From assembly GCA_032622095.1 (NCBI GenBank), contig CP136061.1:248259582-248323581 (forward strand): DNA of 64,000 nt, in the 5' to 3' direction. The stretch comes from Siphonodentalium dalli. Its lineage: Eukaryota; Mollusca; Scaphopoda; Gadilida; Siphonodentaliidae. The notes beneath the pieces were generated by a model. It was not told the DNA's origin, did no database searches, and saw nothing but the letters and a program-made list of their open reading frames with translations. The translations under genes were made by a program, and so were the position numbers. Positions 22,809-33,882 of this stretch are shown in pieces; within the stretch, counting starts at the first letter, position 1, and every line of letters begins with the position of its first letter.

Positions 22809-22963
22809 GTAATAAATAGAGAGTAATCAATTGGTTTCGAGAATTATATTAAATAATTCACAAGGGGCGAGAGACGTTGGTAAGAAACCTAAATGCCTCT
22901 CGCCTCGAGTGAATTATTTAATGTAATTCTGGGACATATTGATTACTCTATTTATTACACTTC
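22809..22963. repeat. Foldback repeat, AATAAATAG type, copy 2
   Basis: Arms TAATAAATAGAGAGTAATCA and TGATTACTCTATTTATTA enclose AATTATATTAAATAATTCAC and its inverse. The end words resemble the foldback 200 bp upstream, so both may be one diverged family. Confidence 0.65.
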
Positions 22964-23212
22964 TTCATCAATTTGGTTTGCCAAATATGACTAAACACAC
23001 AGAATTTATGCGTGAAAGTCCCGATGTGGAGAAAGATCAACCATCGAAAATTCAGTCTAGATCAGTAAGCAACGTAACGTCAATGACATCACAAGAAATG
23101 ACATAATTCACTATAGTGACATTACCATTTTTAATTAACAGCGCTTTCAGTGGAAAATAAGTGTAATAAATAACGATAAAATGCTAAAATTAGCCAATAT
23201 TTTTTATTTCAG

Positions 23213-23444
23213 CCTCTGCCCAGATTGAAGTACAACGGACCTAACTTCCAGTATGTTATTTACTGGAGGACGAAAGGTAGTGTGTCGTGGAATCAGGAAA
23301 TCGTGCCAAATCCTAAGGCAGGAAGACTAGAGATCGACGTCAACGATACCTATGGCATCTATCAAATCAAGGTTAAGGCTAGAAATAGTAAAGGGGAGGC
23401 AAGGCAACCAGCGTTCTTCACGATTGGTCATTCTGGTGAAGATG
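23213..23444 (+). CDS. Nrg: Neuroglian/L1CAM-like exon: FnIII-2, second part
   Basis: The 232 nt exon starts in phase 0 after TTTTTATTTCAG and ends in phase 1 before GTAAGT at 23445. Joined to the previous exon it reads WT-PLPRLKYNGPNFQYVIYW, the very conserved turn of FnIII-2 in L1, neurofascin and neuroglian. Further on, YQIKVKARNSKGEARQPA gives the F and G strands. The exon closes with GHSGED, close to the GYSGED that I recall at the FnIII-2/FnIII-3 border of fly neuroglian. It follows an 18.8 kb intron. Confidence 0.92.
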
Positions 23445-23459
23445 GTAAGTTCACATAAC

Positions 23460-23672
23460 TACAGTAATGTCCAAATCGACCCCTAAACCACAGCAGAATT
23501 ATGGGGAATGTTTCAGGATTTAGTCGGAAATATGGTTTGCTGCCATTCATCGGAAAGCTCTCGGTGAGAGCTTTCCGATGAATGGCAACAAGCCATATTT
23601 CTGACTAAATCCTGAAAAATTTCCCAGAATTCTGCTGTGGTTAAAGGGTCATATACTTTGGGCATTACTGTA
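23460..23672. mobile_element. Family P foldback MITE, 15 bp after a donor site
   Basis: Complete copy with TA flanks. It begins only 15 bp past the end of the preceding exon, just outside the donor consensus. Confidence 0.85.
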
Positions 23673-23720
23673 TGTTAGATTGGGGATTCTTACCTGAATC
23701 TGTCACTTAAAGTATTGACC

Positions 23721-23994
23721 TTAACCCTTTCATGACTGGAGCTTCCTGAAATTTTGTGAAAATACTATATATGCCAATGCATTCTCTTATATGCGAGTCT
23801 CCTATAGGGAGCATCGCATACATGTACATGTATGTAAGAGAATATATTGGCCTAACAATATTTACCTCGACCTTGTAAGCCAATGCATTCTCTTATATAT
23901 GTGAGGCTCCCTGTGGGAGATCGCATATATAAGAGAATGCATTGGCACAGATCTTAATGCTTCACCAGCACTGCTCCCGTCATGAAAGGATTAA
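23721..23994. mobile_element. Family B TTAA MITE, full length
   Basis: TTAACCCTTTCATGACTGG to inverted CCCGTCATGAAAGGATTAA, 274 bp. Two palindromes (centres CTCCTATAGGGAGC and CTCCCTGTGGGAG) are separated by CCTAACAATATTTACCTCGA. Confidence 0.85.
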
Positions 23995-24027
23995 TCTTGT
24001 TTCTCCTGTGATTGAGGTCAGTTTGGG

Positions 24028-24429
24028 GTAACCCTTTACCCAACAAACCGGCCACAACCGGCCAAATAAAGCTTCAACAGCCTAAATTATCTTGGGTCTG
24101 TCTCAATAGAACCATACACATATGGATATCATTGGAACCGGCTCCTTGACCACATTGTGATAGTTACAGTTATGCCCTGTGCCAATGCATTCTCTTATAT
24201 ATGCGAGTCGACCATAGGTCGCCTCGCATATATAAGAGAATGCATTGGCCTAAAAACAATCTTTTTTTAACACTTTTTACCATTTTTTTCTTACATTCTT
24301 TAACAATTTTATAATTTTTTAATGTGTTAAGCCAATGCATTCTCTTATATATGCGAGGCGACCTATGGTCGACTCGCATATATAAGAGAATGCATTGGCA
24401 CAGGGCCGTTCTGTTGGGTAAAGGGTTAA
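24028..24429. mobile_element. Family A MITE, full length
   Basis: GTAACCCTTTACCCAACA to TTGGGTAAAGGGTTAA, with both palindromes. The left TTAA has changed to GTAA. Confidence 0.88.
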
Positions 24430-24690
24430 AGACATATTAAGTGCTTATTTCGCTAATTCAAATTGATATTTTACGACCTAGCGATTTGAAAAATGCACAA
24501 CTAAACCATTATATATTGCCAAAATATTGTATTTCATGTTGTGCCATTTTGTAGAATTCAACATCTGAACTACGCAAAAAAGAAAATAAACAGTTCTTCA
24601 ATCGTCCCAGACAAATCACTGATAGTCAAATGAGAATTATTTCGTCAACAATAGTCTGTCTACTTTGAACTCAATTACGGCCTTTAAATT
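24427..24690 (+). repeat. Interspersed repeat R, diverged copy
   Basis: Begins TTAAAGACATATTA and later has CATCTGAACTACGC and ATTTCGTCAACAATAGTC, in the same order as the repeat at 21027-21290. Confidence 0.45.
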
Positions 24691-24871
24691 AATTCATTTT
24701 GTGAATTTTGGTCCCGACTTGCTCAACAATGTCTTGTGTTTTGTATGATAGTCAGTTAAAATTACTCCATTTTCAATCCAAGCCCATGATTGTCATGGCT
24801 ACCGAAACTCAACCACGCATCTCTGATGCAATTCTTGTTAAGTATCTAATTTTATCCTGTTTCTTTTGTAG

Positions 24872-25002
24872 AACCGATAGTAACACCCAAAGATTTCCGA
24901 GTCGACACTCTACATCCGATAACTCCTCATACGGCGCATTTCATATGGGAAGCCGTGGAGACGTCACCGAGTAAAATCAAAGGAAAATTCAGGGGATATA
25001 AG
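24872..25002 (+). CDS. Nrg: Neuroglian/L1CAM-like exon: FnIII-3, first half
   Basis: 131 nt, phase 1 to phase 0; acceptor TTCTTTTGTAG at 24861-24871 and donor GTAAAT at 25003. The split first codon reads Glu, followed by PIVTPKDFRVDTLHPI, the core Trp in HFIWEAVE, and IKGKFRGYK at the exon end. The RGYK border followed by a YW motif in the next exon is the standard FnIII-3 break of L1 family genes. Confidence 0.9.
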
Positions 25003-25021
25003 GTAAATGGTTGCCACTAAC

Positions 25022-25075
25022 TTAACCCTTTCATGACGGGAACTGCGTTGGTGCAGCATTTAAGGGTCCTAACTG
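25022..25075. mobile_element. Family B end fragment
   Basis: TTAACCCTTTCATGACGGG and GTTGGTGCAGCATTTAAGG, then a G-run and unrelated DNA. It begins 20 bp after the donor site. Confidence 0.65.
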
Positions 25076-25226
25076 GGGGGGGGGTATCAAATCTATGAAA
25101 ATGAATGTCCTGTGACCCTAACATTTCATCGAGAGCAGGAAAATATTGAACTCTTGGTTGAAATACACTGTATCCTAAAATTTGGTTGGAATAATTTAAA
25201 TGTCAGAAAAATCTCAAATCTACTGT

Positions 25227-25339
25227 CTCAGTGAGAGCTTTCCGATGAATGGCAACAAGCCATATTTCCGACTAAATCCTGAAAAGTTACCCATAATTCT
25301 TCTGTGGTTAAGGAGTTGATTATTTATGGCATTAATGTA
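25227..25339. mobile_element. Family P half copy
   Basis: Only the right arm is present, from CTCAGTGAGAGCTTTCCGAT to GGCATTAATGTA. Confidence 0.75.
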
Positions 25340-25969
25340 CTTGTGTGAGTGGCAGGGCTTAAATTTTTTGCGAGAATCAGAATCAGTTCTTGGAAATGAT
25401 TCTCAACTATGATTCTCTCATACGTATATGACTGTACCAGTATCTCTGCTTTGTTATATAAAGACATCATATCATAGCTATTTGGCCAGTGTGTTTATTT
25501 TTTTCAAACGGCTAACAGTAAATGTAAATCTTTCAAAATTGAAAGCTATGCAAAGCTAAACAAAAAATATTTCAATTCTGCAGTCATGTCACATTCACAT
25601 CAACTCATTTGACTGAATATACAGCTAGCTAGGGAGAGGGTAAACTTTTTAGGATTTGAAAGTAATTAAGATATTACTGTTTAGAAATTGACTCAGTGCA
25701 TTGAATTTTAATAACTTTCCCAGGGGATGCCCTTCAAACCGCCCCTAATATGGAATGAGTGATACACCATATCCCCGTCTCACCCAACTTGTGTCATATC
25801 AGGATTTGATTTTGATTCTCGTACCCTAAAACTTTTGAATCGGCTTTGATTCCCACAAAAATGGATGGATTTTAAGGACTGCAGGGGACAATTACTGATT
25901 TCTATAATTAGCCCACGTGACATTGATTCTGGGGAAAGCTGGAATAAATTCACCCTGTACTATTACTAG
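25340..25969. other. Intron, possible eroded hAT element
   Basis: CAGGGCTTAAATTTTTTGCG near 25352 and TTTTAAGGACTG near 25880 are weakly inverted, with GATTCTC words inside. The flanking 8-mers do not match, so the assignment is doubtful. Confidence 0.35.
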
Positions 25970-26187
25970 TACAGTAATGATCTAAGTAATCGACTTCTTA
26001 ACCACAGCAGAATTATGGGTAACTTTTTAGGATTTAGTTGGAAATATGGCTTGTTGCCATTCATCGGAAAGCTCTCCCCGAGAGCTTTCCGATGAATGGC
26101 AACAAGCCATATTTCCGACTAAATCCTGAAAAGTTATGCATAATTCTGCTGTGGTTAAGAAGTCGATTACTTAGAGCATTTACTGTA
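25970..26187. mobile_element. Family P foldback MITE
   Basis: Complete copy, TACAGTAATGATCTAAGTAA to ATTTACTGTA, with a CTCTCCCCGAGAG centre. Confidence 0.85.
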
Positions 26188-26556
26188 TTTGGATCACAAG
26201 AGTAGAAATCAGAGTTTTACTTCCGAGAGTTGTCTAATATCTATGAACTCTTGCATTCTAATTTCCTGTGGCTTAAAATTTGAGATGAATTCCCATGCAT
26301 CAACAGGTTTGATCACATCAAAAACTCAATAAGCATTCAATATCGAAGCAATGCTATTTTCACTGCGGCATTATAAAACTGCTCCGAGTCATCATCCATT
26401 TAGTACACTGTCACTTCGCAGTCTCATTTTCCTCACAGACAGTCTAACTCAATAGCTTGGCCACTTCATATTCAGTAACCTTCTTGTATGCAAATCTCCT
26501 ATTCACTTTACAGAACTCCAGCCTTGAATTAGATTTAAATTGGTGTTGCCTGTCTG
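26188..26556. other. Intron, nothing recognised
   Basis: Unassigned sequence between a P and an H element. Confidence 0.4.
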
Positions 26557-26973
26557 AAATCCTGCAAATAGTGTGTCTGTCATTTGCAGAATGAGGTCCC
26601 CAGAGGGTGAATTTAGTGACGCTATCCTGCACAGTGGGCTAGCATCACTAAATTCACCCTCTGGGCTGATTCTGCTTAGGCCTCAACTGCCATGGGAGAC
26701 CAAGGATCAGATTTAAGTTCACCAGTTGAAGTTGGTGATGTTCACTAATTAGTCACCTCGATTTATGCATTTTATCTGAGGGGATATAGAAACTTCCCAG
26801 AAGGAAAAAGTAACTAAAAACAATGTTAATTTGAGATTATAAATATTTCACAGAAGCTAAGGCCTAAGCAGAATGAGGTCCCCAGTGGGTGAATATGGTG
26901 ATGATAGCCCACTGTGCAGATAGCCTCACTGGAGACCTCATTCTGCAAATGACACACACTATTTGCAGGCTTG
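26557..26973. mobile_element. Family H hAT-like MITE
   Basis: AAATCCTGCAAATAGTGTG to inverted CACACTATTTGCAGGCTTG. The flanks CCTGTCTG and CATGTCTA are similar (6 of 8), consistent with an old target duplication. Confidence 0.75.
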
Positions 26974-27350
26974 CATGTCTATTGGCTAAATCCCCAAATG
27001 CCACATGTGGACTAACTCAATTCTTAACATATTTCTTATTCTGTACACTCCTATATTATAGTAATCTAGTCTCCCATTAGAATATTCTGGCAGCTAGTGC
27101 ATGAGGTCCAAGTGCACAGTCCACTCCCCCTTCTGAGCAGTTCGTTCTGTCATAATAATTCACATTTCGAGACCTGAGTTCCATATTGTTCTATAAAGTG
27201 TATACATAAAGCACATGCCCTTAGAACAACATGGAAATAACGTGGTGATTTGGTTAAAATATTTTCAATTGGCAAAAGTTTTGGCTGGTGACTTTTCAAA
27301 TGTTCAAGAATGATACCATTCATTTCAGGAAATGCACCCAAGATTTAGGC
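26974..27350. other. Intron, nothing recognised
   Basis: A TTGGCAAAAGTTTTGG stretch near 27270 resembles words inside the hAT-like element at 36923-37439, so this may be a decayed relative. Confidence 0.4.
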
Positions 27351-27750
27351 TTAACCCTTTACCCAACAGAAGGGCCCTGTGCCAATGCATTCTCTTATAT
27401 ATGCGAGTCAACCATAGGTCGCCTCGCATATATAAGAGAATGCATTGGCTTAACACATTAAAAATTATAAAATTGTTAAAGAATGTAAGAAAAAATGGTA
27501 AAAAGTGTTAAAAAAATATTTGTTTTAGGCCAATGCATTCTCTTATATATGCGAGGCGACCTATGGTCGACTCGCATATATAAGAGAATGCATTGGCACA
27601 GGGCATAACTATAACCATCACAATGTGGTCAATGAGCCGGTTCTAATGATATCAATATTTGTATGGTTTTATTGAGACAGACCCAAGATATTTTAGGCTG
27701 TTGAAGCTTTATTTGGCCGGTTTTGGCCGGTTTGTTGGGTAAAGGCTTAA
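27351..27750. mobile_element. Family A MITE, full length
   Basis: TTAACCCTTTACCCAACA to TTGGGTAAAGGCTTAA with both 69 bp palindromes. Confidence 0.9.
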
Positions 27751-27998
27751 CTAGTTTTGAAAATGAATTAATTAGGATAATAACATATATACATTGATAG
27801 TTATTTATCTATTTAAAAGTGAATGTAAAGTTGATTATTTCTAGAGCGATTTATGAACAGTTGTGTCAGCAAACACAACAAAACTCTTTAGAGCAGTGAT
27901 TACCGAAGCACAGGACTCAAATTTGTGTCTTAATTTTGGTCGAAAATACATGTATTTGGCAACTTCTAAAAGACTGCTTCTAACTACAACCTGCCGAG

Positions 27999-28364
27999 CA
28001 GGGGCGCCGGAAGCATCCAAGGGCAGGGGGGCAGAGCCTACAAAAAGGGCACTTTTCCGCAAAACAGGGCATTTTCTCCGCAAACTCGGGAAAATAACCA
28101 TAAATTCATTGTGGCAATAATCCCTATTTTAATGGTATTTGTCAGTTTTTTTTGGCAGTTTTGTGATAAAATTGACAAAAAATTAATATTCCTTGTGAAA
28201 TTGGTGGTATTTGGACCAAAAAAGTCACATTTTGCTATAAAAACACGAGATTAAACACACAAAAAGCATTTTCTGTCTCCAGAAAAAGGGCAAGTCCTGC
28301 CCCCGCTCGCCCCCCTTGGTCAAGGGCAGGGGGGTCAGCTGCCCCCCCTCTTCCGGCGCCCCTG
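27999..28364. mobile_element. hAT-like MITE, CAGGGGCGCCGG ends
   Basis: Terminal repeats CAGGGGCGCCGGAAG and CTTCCGGCGCCCCTG, with GGGCAGGGGGGC and its relatives just inside. The flanks TGCCGAG and TGCCTGAG differ by one inserted base, compatible with an 8 bp duplication. Confidence 0.8.
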
Positions 28365-28498
28365 TGCCTGAGCTATGTTACCCAATTGGTTGCTTTTTTG
28401 TTTTCCATTGCATTGATACCTCACTTCAAATTAACCATGAGTTTCACTGTCAATTAACCAATAGTATACAAATAATTACACCCCTATCTGATCTGCCC

Positions 28499-28744
28499 TT
28501 AACCCTTTCTATACTAAATACTCATTGACAGTTAGTTCCCTTAGGAAATGCTCAGATGATAAGTTCAACAAAAGGAATTATTATCTGAACATTTCCTTCC
28601 AAAAAGTTGATTCATTTTGCACTTTTGTTATCTGTTGTCTGCTTGTTTTTCCTGACATCCCCTCCAGGTGGACAATATATGGACCATTCCAATGTATACT
28701 TTTATGAGTGAATGGGAGAATCAATTCAGTTTATAAAGTGTTAA
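28499..28744. mobile_element. Family T TTAA MITE
   Basis: TTAACCCTTTCTATACTAAA to a diverged right end with TTTATAAAGTGTTAA. It contains the TCAGATGATAAGTTCAAC hairpin and GGACCATTCCAATGTATAC. A P element starts one base later. Confidence 0.8.
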
Positions 28745-28745
28745 G

Positions 28746-28962
28746 TACAGTAATGCCCTAAATAATCGACTCCTTAACCTCAGCAGAAATATGGGTAACT
28801 TTTCAGGATTTAGTTGGAAATATGGCTTGTTTCCATTCATCGGAAAGCTCTCAGTGAGAGCTTTCCGATGAATAGCAACAAGCCATATTTCTGACTAAAT
28901 CCTGAACAATTACCCATAATTCTGTTGTGGTTTAGGGGTAGATTATTTAGGGCATTACTGTA
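28746..28962. mobile_element. Family P foldback MITE
   Basis: Complete copy with TA flanks. Confidence 0.85.
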
Positions 28963-29329
28963 CATCCGTGTTCCACATCTCCACCTTTATTGTTGCAATT
29001 TTCCATTAAAAAGCCAACTCCTTTTTCATAAGAAATTCAGACTTTTTATCTACAATATTCAAAATTCTGACTAAATGTTGAAAAACTTTGTATATTTTAA
29101 ATCTTATCCCTCATTTTGTTTTTAATCCTCGTTAATAATGTACATTCTGTACGCACTTGTGCTTGCTGTTTTCTATCTACAAATTTGTAATTTAGACCAC
29201 CCACCAAACCCCAACTTTTTAAATAATGCCATCCCTGTCACTATACACCCCTGTTGCCCTACCGATGCCTCATATTCAAACTACTACATGGCATGTCATG
29301 TTACCCAATTTCCAATTGTCCATCACAAC

Positions 29330-29745
29330 CCATTCTTTACTAAATACTCATTAACAACATCAGTAAATGTTCAGATAATAAGTTGAACAGACGACCAAAG
29401 GCCATTTGTTGAACATATTATCTGAACAGTTCTCATGAATAAACAGGAATATACAGTAATGCCCTAAATAATCGACTCCTTAACCACAGCAGAATTATGG
29501 GTAATTTTTCAGGATTTAGTCGGAAATATGGCTTGTTGCCATTCATCGGAAAGCTTTCCGATGAATGTCAACAAGCCATATTTCCGACTAAATCCTGAAA
29601 AATTACCCATAATTCTGTTGTGGTTAAGGAGTCGAATATTTAGGGCATTACTGTATCTGCACTTAATATTGTTTTTTGTCTCTGTTGTCTGCTCATATTT
29701 CCTGAACACCCCTCCATTCCAATGTATACTTTTATAACTGATGCA
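29330..29745. mobile_element. Family T MITE split by P
   Basis: The left part has TTTACTAAATACTCATTAAC and the GTTCAGATAATAAGTTGAAC hairpin. The right part after the P insertion has CCATTCCAATGTATACTTTT, then stops at a family B fragment. Confidence 0.65.
29452..29655. mobile_element. Family P foldback MITE inside T
   Basis: TACAGTAATGCCCTAAATAA to GGGCATTACTGTA; it interrupts a family T copy. Confidence 0.85.
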
Positions 29746-29838
29746 AGGCTCCCTATGGGAGACTCACTATATGAGAGAATGCACTGGCGCAGGGTTTTTA
29801 ATGCAGCACCAACGCAGCTCCCGTCATTGAAGTGTTAA
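29745..29838. mobile_element. Family B right-end fragment
   Basis: GGCTCCCTATGGGAGACTCA, GCACTGGCGCAGG and CTCCCGTCATTGAAGTGTTAA; the left half is missing. Confidence 0.65.
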
Positions 29839-30540
29839 CAGGCACTATAAACCAATTGTTTGCCCATCAAATTTTAATACATTCTCATTTTAGAGTATTC
29901 CAACATGCGTTCGGATTCCAGGACAGGAACATGCACCTTAACCCAATTTAATTGTCACAAATGTCCCAATTTGCATTCATTTTAACTGCAGTAAAATTGA
30001 ACTTCGAATTTCAATGAATCAATTTCACTTTTAGGCTGGTTCGCGAATTCTGCGTCAAATCTTTTTGTTGCATTATTCGCTGAATTAATATCTCGTCGTA
30101 TTGTGAGCCATTTAAGCGTTGACGACCGATTTGAATGTGTCTTAATATCACAGTGATGGGAATTGAGGGTTTTGATTAACGTGGCATCTTAGTATGCTAG
30201 CCACGAAGACTGGTCCTCTATGCAGCCAGTGATTTTCTCCTGAGTACCGTTCCGACGCACATTAAATCCACTTGTTGGAGAGTTGTTACCGGTCCTAAAT
30301 GACACGTTATGCATAATTGTGGAGAGAAAATTATCAGGATGAGAGTGCGCCTCCACGGTTAGCATGATGTTGTTGGAAGCACTTCACTATAATGGTTCTC
30401 GAATTGCTAGGAGCCATAATGTCTCTAGGTTTCAGCTTTTGATTAACCCTACCAGGAGAGACTTTCTGAGAGAACCGAGGTGACAATTATTGTGGGCAAG
30501 TGCCAGTGAAGCAAATAATCTCTTAAGTCTTTTATACTGG
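29839..30540. other. Intron, unassigned, apparently unique
   Basis: No named repeat and no convincing exon. Together with 16.6-17.2 kb it is among the least repetitive stretches. Confidence 0.4.
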
Positions 30541-30548
30541 CCATATAT

Positions 30549-31052
30549 TAGGGCCCAGCAGATGTGGGGTTTTCAGTCAAATCAAATCTTGAATCGAATT
30601 AGGATTGATACTCTAGAATCAAATCTCGAATAGAATATATGCATTGGCTATTGCTGCGAATGGGGACGGCGATTTAAACCCTGATTTAAGTTAATTTAAT
30701 TTCCAGCATGCTACTAAATTGAATGCATGTCTGTGATATTATTCACACATGGTTTAGGTTTGATGCATTCATAAAATATTTTCAATGACCTCTTATATCC
30801 GGTGATCAGGCAAAAACAACATGCATTATCTCTTTTTTCCATACTGTCATGTCATCGGGCTCTACTATGGTATTGGCCTACAGATCAATATAGCAGGACT
30901 TAAATTTCAGTTGTTAATTATTTCAATAAAACTAGTTAAATTTTAAATTTAGAACTATAGACAACTACGAAAAGATGTGCGATACAAAAAATATTCATAT
31001 CATGATTGAATCAAATCGGCAGCTCGAACCTCAGAAGCTTCGCAGGGCCCTA
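30549..31052. mobile_element. hAT-like MITE, TAGGGCCC ends, copy 1
   Basis: TAGGGCCCAGCAGATG and inverted CTTCGCAGGGCCCTA, 504 bp, with GAATC-rich inner ends. A perfect 8 bp duplication CCATATAT lies at 30541-30548 and 31053-31060. Related to 47768-48364. Confidence 0.88.
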
Positions 31053-31303
31053 CCATATATCAACAACTTTGGGGTGTGTTAATATATCAAAATCACTTAA
31101 TCAGCTATGAATATGCAAATTATGGGCGACGAGAGCCACTATAACATTTGTTCACACAGAAACGGTATCATCGAACCCTATTGTCCATAAACGCTCTCTT
31201 TCATACAACATGATTTTGATTTGCCTGGCACAATAAAATTCCGACCACAATTATTATGAAAGGGTGGTTACTTACATGAAAATGTCATTGCACCAAGCTG
31301 GAT

Positions 31304-31495
31304 TGAGTAACGCTCTAAATAATCGACTCCTTAACCACAGCAGAATTATGGGTAATTTTTCAGGATTTAGTTGCAAATATGGCTCACTGAGAGCTTTCCG
31401 ATGAATGGCAACAAGCCATATTTCCGACTAAATCCTGAAAAATTACCCATAATTCTGCTGTGGTTAAGGAGTCGATTATTTAGGGCATTACTGTA
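31304..31495. mobile_element. Family P foldback MITE, left end eroded
   Basis: GAGTAACGCTCTAAATAATC to GGGCATTACTGTA, with a shortened left arm. Confidence 0.75.
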
Positions 31496-31630
31496 AGTCT
31501 ACTAAGATATGTTTATGTGATGCCTTGGTTCATATTTTTTCAGTCTTTTTATCTGACTGTTACAAAATACCTTCAAATTGACACAAAGGTGCTAGTTATC
31601 TTTGTAGGTTTTGTGGAGTTATCTATCATG

Positions 31631-32043
31631 CAAACCTGAGTTTAGTGTGCCTGTCATATGCAGAATGAGTTCCCCAGAGGGTGAATTTAGTGACGCTATG
31701 CCGCATAGCAGGCTAGCATCACCAAATTCACCCTCTGGGGACCTCATTCTGCTTAGGCATCTTCATCTCTGGAAAAATTCTTTTATATAAAATTTCTATT
31801 GAAACTTCTTCACATAGATTCTATTTCCATTTTGTTTTTACTTTCTCTGTATCTCTATATTGCATAATCGAGGTTCCCAATGGGTGTACATCACAATATT
31901 CACCATTTGGGAACTTCAATCTGAGTCGATGTCTCCCATAGCAGAATGAGGTCCCCAGAGAGTGATGCTATGTGCGATAGTCACTAAATTCACCCTCTGG
32001 GGACCTCATTCTGCAAATGACAGGCACACTAAACTCAGACTTG
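31631..32043. mobile_element. Family H hAT-like MITE, complete
   Basis: CAAACCTGAGTTTAGTGTGC to inverted GCACACTAAACTCAGACTTG, 413 bp. A perfect 8 bp duplication CTATCATG lies at 31623-31630 and 32044-32051. Each half is itself a foldback of the AGAATGAGG and CCCCAGAGGGTGAATTTAG blocks. The 8 bp duplication places the family in the hAT group. Confidence 0.9.
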
Positions 32044-32130
32044 CTATCATGGAAATGTCAATGTTCGAGATAACTTTAGGTGCGTATTTTATCTATTGGT
32101 TCTCATGGATGCACAGATGAAAATGTTTTA

Positions 32131-32234
32131 TATTCCTCTATGTTTTGGTGTATTTATATTCCTCTATGTTTCGGTGTATTTATATTCCTCTATGTTTTGG
32201 TGTATTTATATTCCTCTATGTTTCGGTGTATTTA
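32131..32234 (+). repeat. 26 bp minisatellite, four units
   Basis: The unit TATTCCTCTATGTTT-(T/C)-GGTG-TATTTA occurs four times. T and C alternate at the variable position, which makes a 52 bp higher-order unit present twice. Confidence 0.9.
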
Positions 32235-32630
32235 TATTATATATATTGTTTTATTAATGATAAGGCATAATACAAGATTAAACATATTTACAACTAAACA
32301 AACTGACTGCAGAAAGATACAGATGGTTATCTCAGTTATCTTATACATTGACATTTCCATATGATAGATAACTCCACAAGATAAAGCCTTTTGCCAAACT
32401 GAAACATTGAGTGGAAAGGTGAGAGTTGTGATAGGATCGGATCCATAGGGGTTCGTCTCTTGATTTAATAGCCCTTTGAGGAATGAAATGTATCATTAAA
32501 CATTTGATAATTGGATACTCCCTGACAATTAAGTTTTGCACAATGGGCAGGGTTCTGAAAACAGGTTCAACAAACAAGCCTGTTCTTTGTACCAAATTAT
32601 AACAGGCATTATCATTCACATGCTTTGAAG
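32235..32630. other. Intron, nothing recognised
   Basis: Unassigned sequence between the minisatellite and a G element. Confidence 0.4.
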
Positions 32631-33096
32631 ATATGTGACCCGTCATATCAAATCCAGTCGTAAGTCGGGATTTTTTTTAACCCCGTGCCAATGCATTCTC
32701 TTATATATGCGAGTCGACCATAGGTCGCCTCTCATATATAAGAGAATGCATTGGCCTAACAAGTTTTTATCATTTTTTTTAAATAAATGTTTCTTACAAT
32801 TTTTAGGACATAAAATAAAAAACATCCAATACCCTGCAGGGAGACCCACACATATATAGAAGCATATAGAAGAGTGTCGTCTGCTCATGTATGTCTGGGG
32901 CTCTGTGTGGGTGAAATTATAAAATTGTTAAAGAATACAAGAAAACATTATTAAAATTGTAAAAAATTGTTAGGCCAATGCATTCTCTTATATATGCGAG
33001 GCGACCTATGGTCGACTCGCATATATAAGAGAATGCATTGGCACAGGGTAAAAAAATCCCGACTTATGACTGGATTTGATATGGCGGGTCACATAT
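32631..33096. mobile_element. Family G element, copy 1
   Basis: Inverted ends ATATGTGACCCGTCATATCA and TGATATGGCGGGTCACATAT, followed inward by AATCCAGTCG and GTCGGGATTTTTT. Each side carries a CCAATGCATT palindrome; the middle holds AGAAGCATATAGAAGAGTGT. The ends differ from the TTAA families. A copy at 58868-59331 has the same layout with the middle part inverted. Confidence 0.85.
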
Positions 33097-33671
33097 TGCT
33101 CCCATATTATCTTTCAATCCAGTCAGTCAAGTGGCATTAGGCATTCCAAGTGAGATAACTCTAATACTTTCGTCAGACAATTTAAATATTGGTACAAAGA
33201 GAGCTTTTTACATTTGATTTTATGTAGAGCATCAAATACCTAATTTATTATTATTTACTTGTCACCTTTTATACTTTTCAACCCATCACTTAAAGGGACC
33301 CAAGGCACTCACAGTGGGTATAAATGTGCAACAAATATAAATGTTTGTAAAAATATTACCACTGAGAATAACATGGAGAAGTAGATAAAATTTGTTCTCA
33401 TGAAAGATTTTCCTTGCAAATTAAGCATTGTTTATAGTTCAGCAAAGATTTTCAGTATACCAGTACAATCAATCACACGTGGTAACCAAACATCCTGATC
33501 TGTGCACTAGGACTATACTGCTCTTTGTGCTAAATATATATTTTTGTTGATGTTGATGATGTCAGAATAAAATGCCACACATTAACTTTCTTTTGTTTCT
33601 CGCACACCAGTTACAGTGAGATTGATGTAGTTTCATTATGTTGTGTGTAAATGCAACTTATTATTTTTCAG
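33097..33671. other. Intron, nothing recognised
   Basis: AT-rich sequence leading to the next exon; the polypyrimidine tract is TTATTATTTTTCAG at 33658-33671. Confidence 0.5.
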
Positions 33672-33882
33672 CTGCGGTATTGGAAATCTAGTGAAGGTCG
33701 TCACAAATGGAAGGAAGTTGATGTGTTTGTGGACAAACGGGACGAGTTTTCTGGTCCAGACGTCCGCGCATCTCTGTCCGGACTCCCAGCTTTCACTGCT
33801 CTCCGGGCACAGGTCGCGGTTATGAACACCCACTATGCAGGACCACCCAGTCAAACTATAGATTTCAGAACTCCAGAAGGAG
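33672..33882 (+). CDS. Nrg: Neuroglian/L1CAM-like exon: FnIII-3, second half
   Basis: 211 nt, phase 0 to phase 1; donor GTATAG at 33883. It continues GYK-LRYWKSSEGRHKWKE, then SGLPAFTALRAQVAVMN with the hydrophobic F strand, HYAGPPSQTIDF, and closes FRTPEG. The TPEG-VPGPVQ junction with the next exon corresponds to the FnIII-3/FnIII-4 border of neuroglian (TPEGVPSPVQ, from memory). Confidence 0.92.
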
